A stretch of 17,500 nt of DNA from Acropora yongei. Taxonomy: Eukaryota > Cnidaria > Anthozoa > Scleractinia > Acroporidae. Shown in pieces: positions 1 to 9,500 of this stretch. Within the stretch, counting starts at the first letter, position 1. The number at the start of each line of letters is the position of its first letter. A program made the position numbers and the translations under genes. The stretch spans positions 42,976 through 60,475 of the forward strand of contig BLFN01000089.1 in the NCBI GenBank assembly GCA_014634225.1, written 5' to 3'. The notes below the pieces were generated by a model that was not told the origin of the DNA, did not search any database, and worked only from the letters and a program-made list of their open reading frames with translations.

Positions 1-366
1 TACCTGGCACAGGTGTAAAAGAAAGCCTTCCCCCCCTCCCCTATGGTCTAGATTTCCCCAACACTGTGCACGTCAATATTCTGAGCAGATTTACACAGAG
101 ATATCAACAGTTAATCATTGCCAATAAGTCTCTTAACAAGTCACCCTGTATAACTTTATACAGCATGGCAGTATTCCACTAAATCAAGCTCATTAACTCA
201 AACTCAGAGCTAACTAGATGCTTTTCACACTCCCATTCGCAAGCGGGTGAACGCAACTTTTCAACATTGGAGAAGTGTAGCTTCCATGCAAAAGAACTAA
301 TTAGCATCACTATAAACATTGCAAATGACTTAAAGATTTCCTTATATTCATATTGTATACTTACAG
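1..366. other. Upstream intron or 5' UTR of the recombinase-like gene
   Basis: This stretch ends in an acceptor-like sequence (pyrimidine-rich, then ttacag at 361-366) just before the zinc-finger exon. An open frame runs back to 267, but its peptide is low in complexity and lies on the intron side of the acceptor, so I do not treat it as coding. Nothing else is recognisable. Confidence 0.4.
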
Positions 367-561
367 CTCCAATGACGACAACAGGACAATGTTGCTATTT
401 GTGTTACAGAGAAGTAGCCTACAGCCATTTCTGTAACAAATGCAAACAGGTAGTTTGCACATTTCCATCATGTTCTACATATCATGAGGAAGATGATTCT
501 AAACCATTCTACGTATGTAAAAACTGTGCAGCCCAAGATCCAGAGGATGCATTGCCTTCAG
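367..561 (+). CDS. Exon 1: eight-ligand cross-brace-type zinc finger
   Basis: The exon enters in phase 1 (two bases finish a codon), has a Met codon at 372 that could be the start, and leaves one base before the GTACCT donor at 562. Counting from that Met, ligands are spaced C8-x2-C11-x9-C21-x2-C24-x4-C29-x4-C34-x3-H38-x10-C49-x2-C52. This is two CxxC pairs at the front, a middle group and a final CxxC, the arrangement of FYVE, PHD and RING type fingers that bind two zinc ions. The exact class cannot be decided by eye; the R/K-rich lipid motif of true FYVE domains is absent. The last part (AAQDPEDALPS) begins the acidic linker. Joining to the exon at 5120 completes a Val codon, and phases agree. 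Confidence 0.65.
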
Positions 562-3500
562 GTACCTTTGGAACGTAATAATTTGCAAAGTAATAAAGTT
601 ATTTTTACCTAAAATAAACAATAATAATAGCAGGGAGGAGGAGGTGAAAAGATGATGTGTTGCCATGTAAGACTTGAAAATGACGACAATAATTATTACT
701 TATAGGTAAGCATAAACTGTGAATCATTAACAAGTACACTCTACACACATGCCACAGCAGTTTAAATCTTTTAGTGTGTGGGATAATGTAAAGGTATTAT
801 ATAAGCCATATTATCAATTAAGTCAGCCTTCAATTATTAAACCGTTATTCAATTATAATTCATTATAACAATTTATAATGGATCAATATCAAAGTTAGTT
901 GATTTACTTTCTTTTGGGCTGGATTATGTATACATCAACTGATGGAGTATATCTATTATCATTTATTGTTTCATACAAAGCTACAAGTTTGAATGCCTGT
1001 GACATCAGTGACATAAATAAAGTAAGTTAATATGGAATTCATAAGGACTGTGGTGTCTGCATGTAAATGTTTACTTAAATGTTCTCATGCACAGAAGTAA
1101 CCTAAAGGAGAACTTCCACATGAACCACAAACCAGTCAAAAATCTTAATCCACAAAATAAAGACTAAGTATCTAGAATGCATTTCGTGGATCAAGATTTT
1201 CACAGGTTTTCAGTTCACCTAAAATTTAATGCACTGTGTTTTTAGTAGGGGAAATTGCTGCAATGAGTATATCTTAAATTAACCTAACTAAAAGATACTT
1301 ACACATTATATGATTAGACCATATAGGTATCTCTCCGAACTATGGCAACGTACAGATGTGATCTTACTAGACAGAGTTAATTAGCTAAAGTACAACTGAA
1401 AAAGAAGGCACCTTCAAAAGACCTGGTCTTCTGCTGGATAAAGCAGTCATGGGCAGATATTCCCGCTGAGATGGCGAGGAAATTGTTAAAAAAAAAGCAG
1501 CATCTCAAACACTCTTGACAACACAGAAGATAATGGTGTCTATGCTGTCAACACGCCATAACTAGTTGATGATATGGCAATGAAGAATTGAATGTGAGAC
1601 CAACAGCAAAGACGACAACTGAAAACTTCATTCATGAAGGCACCAAAACAAAATGGCTCCTTTAGGAGCCATCACTTAAATAAAAGTTCATGACCAACAG
1701 AAATGATTCACGTACACAAAGTAATTAATGTGTTTAATTTGTTGATAATGGTTTGGCTTATAGCTGACTATGTTATACAATTCAATTGAAGCTCTTGTAA
1801 CACTAGCAAGAACGTTTTTGGCAGAAATATTCATCTTTAAGCCAAACTGCTCTATCTTGTAGAGATTTCACTGGTTCCCAGGTTAATTTGGTGCATTGGT
1901 GCAAAAATCAATAGGCTCATAGGTGGATAAATGGAAAGTTCTTTTTTAATTGGTAAATTCTGTGTTGTTCTTTACAAAATGAGGGGCATATGATTAGTCC
2001 TGTGTAATACCTGGCACCAAGTTTGACTGGAACGTTTTCTCTCATGACCACTGTGTAGTCATTTTTTTTTTCTTTGGTAGAGTAAGGAGCACCATGATCA
2101 GGAGGCCAACGTACCCAGTGTCTCACGACAAACTGCTCTTATGAATAAAGGTTTGCTTTCTCTCAATTATTAATATAAATGTAAGTGTAAGTTAATTGTG
2201 GCTAAAATTCTCTGTGGTTTGAAAATTTTTAAAACAATATTTGTGTGAATCACACATTTTTCATTTATGATCAGTTTGACACTTCTTCTTAAATAACAAG
2301 GAAAATGGCAAAATGAAGTTCTTTTCTTCATTTACAAGTCTTACCTGTCCAGTATTTATAAAAAAGCTTGCCTGTGCAAGCTTTGATTCATTATTTTTCG
2401 CAGACTGGCGCTAGGCTTTTCGTATTTATTGATGCATAGCGACTGCAAGCGTGCAGTATTTATTAAATTTCTTAGCGTACTGTGGCAACTTCAAATGCCC
2501 TGCAGATTTTTTTAAAATTACATGTCAGACTAACTCGCTAAGGTTTTCTTTTAATTGTTTGTGCGAGCCGAAAAATCAGAGCATGACTTTGTTTAATAAT
2601 CGGCCTTGACAGCCTGGGAGGGGTTGAAATACTTACATATTTTAAATGCTGCCTAATTTGATTTGAAATACATCAGAAGATGTAGATAGTAAATTGTACA
2701 TCAGTCCTATTTATACATCGAAGATCACTGATAACAAATCCTACTGTTGCAATCTCCAATATCCGCACGTAGATAATATTTTGTCTGAAATGTGTTAAAA
2801 TTCTTCATTTTCAAATTTATCACCACGATTCATCATCAATTAAGGACATTAAGGTTTTTTTATTTTTTTTTATTTTGGGAATTGCAGTTGGTAACACGGT
2901 AACAAATGAAGCTGATATTTTACTGCATGCTTTGAAGTAACAATGCAAGTAAACACGACACATGCAATTCAGATAAATGAACTTTTTTTTTCTTCTATCA
3001 AAAATCTATTACATATGCTTAGCTTTCCAACAATGTAAATTTCCATTTTCACAGAAAACCTTAGATACGGAATTGTCATCAATGAAAGACATGGATTTCA
3101 CTTCACATCTTACATGTAAAGTGACTGCATATTTCACAAGAGTCCAATAAAATCCATAAGGCTTAGTGTAAAAAAAATCTAAACAAACACCTATGAGCAA
3201 ATTATCTGAATTCTAGAAAACACAGACTTGTGAGCTGAGGAGCATTTGCCCAATAGGGAACACACCATTGAGAACTCATCAGTTTCTGTGACACCAGAAC
3301 TCCCTCCGTCTTGAATCGCCAGTAAAATGAAAATGGAGACAAATCATATTAAAAGCACCAAACAGGGAATTTATCCAAGCCACCTGTTCAATTCTGAGAG
3401 CAATTTAATACAATAAAAAATAAACTTCCTCTTCTACTAACTGCATCCACTGCAATTGTATTGCAAAATGTACCTTGCATCTTGGTGCAGCCTCTGGCTG

Positions 3501-6500
3501 CCCCTAATTCAACCTACTTCACCAAATAAAGTAAGTATGGATGTATGTATGTATGTATGCATGTATGTATGTACATACGCATGTGACCTACTCAGGCTTT
3601 TCTCGGCAACAAACACATTCTCTTTGCATTAGCATGGTCACAAATCTCTCACAAGTACACCACAACGCATTTTTCAAACGATCATTCAATTCAACATGAC
3701 TATTGTCATCCACAGAATTACCAGCACGTTCTAGCTTCAAACGCAGCCATACTAAAAAATCATAAGTCGGACAGCAAGGCTGTTGCCTAACAGGAGCCCG
3801 GTAGCCTGGGGCTCCCAAAGAATAGCTCTGGGCGCCTTAAGTTTTCACAGCAACACCTTTCACTTCATATGTTGGGCTCCTAAGTTCTCAGCGTTTAGCT
3901 CTGAGGGCCCCTTTAAAATTTTCTTAGGCAGCAGCCTTGGACAGAATAATGTGACAGATATGCGGCCTGGCCGTGAATGTCTGCTCAAAATGGCGGCAAC
4001 CAGTGTCGAACTTTGCACTTCTATTTCATTGGGATTGCATCCACTTCAGAAGCTAAACCGACTAAAATTAATGTGAACTTTTTATTGCTGATGGAAAAAA
4101 TACAAAGTTTTTGGAGTGAACTTCTCCTTTAATAATTAAAGGAATCCAAGACAAAAAGAATTTAAAGCTAAAAAAACAGAAGTTTGAGCCACAACAGATA
4201 CATATCCAATAACACCCTGATTTAAAAAAGTGCCAGAGGACATGAGAAAATGTTTCTTCAATTATTGATCAAACAATGATTAGTTTTCAACATAATTATT
4301 TGTTATATCAGGGTTCTCAGTTAAACAAAACCTTAAGTTATTATTATTAAGGTTTTGTTAAACTGAGAAGCCTGATATAACAAATTTGTTGAAACTTGAC
4401 CAAAACCACTGATAAATTAGGACATAGCTACCATTTTTAGCAACATCATGATTGTCAGTAATAGATGGCTGACTCCTGTGCATATGATGCGATTTTACAT
4501 TCATTTTGTGTTCCTTTTATCGGGTGCCAGTAATGTTTGTCATTCCCAGTTAAATCTGGGTTTTCATTCATACTAACAATTTATTGTAATTCTGGCCTCG
4601 CTGAATGAATTTGTGTGTTAAATCAAGTTCATTCAACCAGGGTGCCACTATATAATAGTTGCACTTACCAATTGACAAAGTTTTACCTATAACCATTATA
4701 TTTAAAACAGGCCATTTTTCGGGTTGAATTATGTGAATCAATGAATCACAAATACATGTAAAAGCTTATATCTTAGTACTAGTATTGGTACTTATTGGAT
4801 GATTCCAGAAAATATCTAGACCCTACAAAGGGTGGCATGAACATTTTAACCCCCCTTGCCTGGGAAAATTCCAAAAATTAATGTTCTACCACCTACATGC
4901 TCTAAACTCAAAAATTGTTAACCTCCCTGTCCCTTCCTGAATTTCCATTCCTTAGATGTACTTCAACCAACTGGAATCCAAGTTTAACTCAAGAGAACTT
5001 CCAATGAAAGAGATTTGCACTTTTACATCTTACCATCATTTTACCAGAAATCTCTCATAGAAAAAATGCACTGAATATTGAGTTGTTTAATAAATAAATG
5101 TAATTTTCTCTCTTTTAAGTATTTGGAAAAAATTGGCACAAAAAAAGTTATGGACATGAGAGTGACATAAGTGAGGATGTACAAGTAAGTTAAAAATATA
5201 AGTCTTATTGCATACTAGTGTGATTGAATGCTGGAGTGGCACTCATTTTGGTGCATATTGGTGCCAAGAAACTAAAGGTTTAAGTTAAAGAAATGAGTCA
5301 TTGATATATAATAGAATTTTGTTCTCAAAGTAGATCAGAATTTGAATTTTAGTAACTTAAGTGAAGTCTCTTTCTTTGACAGAGCAAGAAGCACCAGCAT
5401 GCCAGTATAGCCAATACTTTAACAGGTGATCCAAAATATCAAATATACACACTAATTAAATTTTCTGAAATTTTGTATTGATCAAAATACTGTTATCCAT
5501 TTTTAGTTACAGATGAAATGGTTTTTGATTCAGATGACGACGATGCAGACACGGACATCAGTCCATTATTAATGTATGAACCAATGGTAAGCACCATTAG
5601 ATTTGTATGTAATGTTTAAAAAGCAAGCAGTACTCAGAATGTTTTATCCCATATTTAAAACCTGTGGTGAAGTTTTAAACCTGATAAAACAGAGAGGAAA
5701 GGAAGCATTAGTTTCCATGTTGCAAATAACATTTTTAGACAGTTTGCTTGCAGTTTGCCTCCACAGTACTCAAAACACAGAACTAGTAGCTTCAAATTTC
5801 TGCTATTCACTAGATTTTTACAAGTCAAATGAGTTAAATATTAAACATTTGATCAAGTTAACTGTTTGCAATGACTGTTACCAAACTAAACTATCTTGCA
5901 TTAAGAGTAAGTAAGTAAGAGCAGTTTTCAGTCATCATCATCATCATCATCTTTAGTAATGCATGATACAAAATTGACCAAAATTGGCAGCAAATGAGAC
6001 TGATGTGCAACCAACAAACCCTAACCCAAAACCAATCACGACTTGGTCTGAGCTACGCGCATTTACTTTGAATTCTGCAAGGCTTAAGGTTATGTCAATT
6101 TAAGGTTATGTCAATTTTGTTGTGTACAAAATCTCCCTTTCTGTATATTGGTAACTTCTTCAGGGGCCTTATTCTAGTCTGGGAGACTGGCAGATGTCAA
6201 GATACCAGTAGCCTCCTGATCTCTAAAAGTCAGCACAAGTCTCTTTCGTGTACACCACCCATTTCCATTTTCATCAACAAGTATATCGTTCTTGTTATGA
6301 CAATTTTTGTCCCCGCAACTTGTACAATTGTGAATGAAAATCTTATTTATAGTGGTCATGCACACAGCTTAATACAAACACTAACCTTTAAGCTAGTTTA
6401 CAGGCATGCCATTGGAAGAAAGGAAACAAATATTTCAAATAAACGTAATAGAGTGGTTTAGGGCGCTGTGCAACGTATTACACAAATTCAAACTGCTTTG

Positions 6501-9500
6501 AATTCATTGGGCAAGTCACACAGACTCCAAATTTTGCTTGTCCCGACATGTTAAAATTAAGGCGTATCTACATGATCAATATATTCAATACTTGATGACA
6601 ACTGATCATAATCAACAAATTAATCAATTGATATTACAAATTGATAGAAATTGATTGGTCTCTTTCTTGTGATTAAGGATTTTTATTGACTTTTGTAATA
6701 ATGTGCAGGTCCAGGAAATATCCATACTCCCCCCACAGAAGGGATTGGAATTTCCTGGGGGGTGGGGGGGTTCTAAATCCAAAAAATGTGATGAAATGTG
6801 TGAAGCTTAATTGGAATTTCCAGAGGGTTGAGGAGTCTTAAGAAAAAAATCCCTTCCATAGGGAGATATGAATATTTTCTGGAACTGCACATTAACTCTC
6901 AATTTTATCAATACCAATAGAGTTGAAATCGACAAAGATCATGTCTACATATTCACTGTCCTAAATTGTTCAGTTGTTAAGCGTCAATTAAGCTGATCCA
7001 AAATAAGTATACTAGGTAACATTAGTAGAATTCTATTAGTATACTAATGCAAATGCTACTATCTGATTGGCTGAGCTACTTGTATCCTATCAGTCATTAT
7101 AGTTCACCACTAAATTTTCTACGATTCTTATTGGTTTAACTCGATCAAGTGATGCAACAGTGTTCGTCCGCAGAGAGACACTATCAGCCCATAGTGCCCA
7201 TCCACGGAAAATACCCGGATGGATAGTACTCATTGGTAAAAATACTTCTGTAAACTAGCGACAGAAACAGAAACACTCTATTGTTTAATTAGAGCACAGC
7301 AGCTATTGGTCGTCCACAAAATGCAATGTTTTCATCATTTTTACAAAGTTTTGGAAGAGAGTTTAAACGTAAATGGATAATTAAAGTCCTGAGAAGACTA
7401 TAGAAGGACATTGAAGGTTTTTGACATTAAAAACTTGAAATTATTCAAAAACAGGCACGTGTGCGTAAACAACTGCATATTTACCGCAGACAATTCAATA
7501 TATGCGATTTTGTTAAAGTGTAAAGAGGGTCCTGAAGGGGTGAAATGGGAATTGTGATTTGCCTGTTTTTGCACTGGGAAAATGGGATTTTGGTCACTGG
7601 GACTGGGATTTGAGTCAGAAAAAAAGCCAAAATAGGAAGGGAGTGGTGTTTTGCTAGCACATCAGTGGGATCAGGACACTGGTTAGTGGGATTTGGAAAA
7701 AAATGGTGGCTGGGAAATGGGATTGGTAACACCCCTTCACGACCCTCTGTGAAGTTCAATAAAGCAAGGAAAAATAATTGGAAACCATTATTTATGTTTA
7801 TTTCTGCAGTTAGAATTCTACCAAAACAATTAGCTTATTCGCTCTCAATTTGTATCGGGCGATAGTTGATTTGGCCTTCGAACTCATCAACTATCACCTC
7901 ATAGAAATCTCGAGCTCATAATCTAATATTATTATTGTTAATTAGAGAAAATTACTAACTTACATGGTAATTAAGCCGAAGCTGGCTGATGGTGAGTTTT
8001 TGATTTAGGTGATTGGATTAATCTACGACTCACATTCTTGACTATCAATTTTCATCAACTACATAAAGAAATTTCTGATTATCGATTTCAACAAATTAAA
8101 ATGGCTAATGCATCGACAAATATCGAGTATTATCGATTTATCGATTAGCTTTCCGGCCTATTCGCATTCGATCCCATCTCGGCCTCGAAAGGAAAAGTAC
8201 GAGACACGAATAACAAGTTTTATAGCAAACAACAACTAATATTAGCTCTTAACAACAAAACGTAAAATTGATAAACTGTTCGCACAAAATAGTTCTCAAA
8301 TGCGAGTATGGACTGACCTCGTGTTGCACGTTGCCCTCGTGTTGCACGTTGCCCTGTCAATATAATATTGTGGGCGCAATTTGATGCCACTCACAAGCTA
8401 GTGTAGCGAGTTCTCTGCATATTATCTGTTACTCTATTTCCAGAGACGCAAAAAGATTAGGCCAAACAAATCTTTTCCCCGTAACGCAGTACAATACAAC
8501 TTCGGAATACGAGCAAAAAGGACAGAGTTGCATTCGTCACTTCACTGAAGGCGCGGTAACAAGATTTCGTTCGCGACTCTAACCTCGTCCCCCAGAGCCT
8601 TCTCCGCTTTGAGGATGGCAGGGGCGTAGCCATCTTGAAAAGGTCTGGGGATGACGATGACGTTGACGCGACCTCCAGCAAAGTTTCCAGCAAGGTTTCC
8701 AGCAACGCTACCTCGCCTTTAATTGCAAAACGGCGTGAGAAGCGGGAAAACAACGAATGATACACAGCAAATGCTTTGGACCTTTGTCTTTGTAACATCG
8801 AAAATAAGGTCGATAAGCAAAAATGAACAGCTGTTGCGACCTGGTGTGTCTCGTCAGAGAAAAGAAAAGTAGGACAGTTGCCTTTAAAATGTGCGAATGA
8901 AACCTGTATCAGTGAAGCGGATCACATATTAAGCGGAAACCCTCTAATACAGCGCGAAGCGCGCTACCGTTTCCACCAGACCAAGATTTTTCACGAATTT
9001 CTTGAAAATTCATTCTATGGTTGTTCAAGAACGTCGCGGTAATCTCAAGACTCTTTTCGCACGTAAATTTCAAACTGTCTGAAACACCCCGTCCCTCAAT
9101 CAAAAAGTGTCAGAAAAGTGTCAAAAATCTTTGTCTGGTGGAAACGGTAGCGCGCTTCGCACTGTAAGAGAGTGATAATGGGAATCAAGGTCACGTTTCA
9201 CGGAAAATAAATTGGTTCCGAATTGGCCCTTTCACAGTTCAAGTCACAGGAAATAAAATCGGTATTTCAAGTTACATGAAAAAACTACTTTTTGACACGA
9301 ACTTACCTAACTTATGATAATTGAAAAGTTACGCCCAAAGCACAGCCTTATTAGATGTCGTTATCATCCGCCCGCTTCGCGTTCTGTGCGTAGCAAAAAG
9401 AAATCCCAGCATGAACACGGAGAGTGATGATTGCCCTGTAACAGTTACGCATATTTTTTAATTACGGTCGAAAATGATAATAGACACAACCAGAATCCCA

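Larger units (their letters stand above)
562..5119 (+). other. Intron 1 (long, repeat-bearing)
   Basis: About 4.56 kb between the zinc-finger exon and the next supported exon. Donor GTACCT, acceptor TCTTTTAAG. It contains the hairpins at 1121-1218, 1653-1672, 2363-2384 and 4298-4385, the ATGT microsatellite at 3537-3578, minus-strand coding-like stretches at 2011-2132, 3009-3200 and 3588-3818, and a degraded relative of the 6699 MITE at about 4800-4960. Further small exons of phase 1-1 cannot be excluded. The remaining sequence is AT-rich with no recognisable gene. Confidence 0.55.

Noticed and set aside
267..366. Open frame continuing upstream of the zinc-finger exon
   Set aside because: It starts at TTG, is hydrophobic and unlike the rest, and a fitting splice acceptor sits at 361-366.
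978..1020. Possible exon ending in AAA|GTAAGT after an acceptor-like caaag
   Set aside because: It is open, but its exit phase (0) does not fit the next exon (needs 1), and the acceptor is weak.
1440..1650. Histone coding sequence ahead of the stem-loop
   Set aside because: None of the plus-strand frames shows core histone motifs.
3783..4076. 97-codon plus-strand frame
   Set aside because: It is low in protein-like features, overlaps the antisense relic at its start, and has no fitting splice signals or family.
6174..6365. Minus-strand frame with CTSCGDKNC and DENGNGWCT segments
   Set aside because: It looks somewhat protein-like, but no family, start or splice context can be shown.
7481..7865. 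Overlapping frames on both strands
   Set aside because: They fall in the degenerate gggatt interior of an inverted-repeat element.
8457..8798. 113-codon minus-strand frame (MATPLPSSKRRRLWGT segment)
   Set aside because: Part of it comes from a 12-bp tandem repeat, no family is recognised, and the sequence looks like dispersed repeat rather than an exon.
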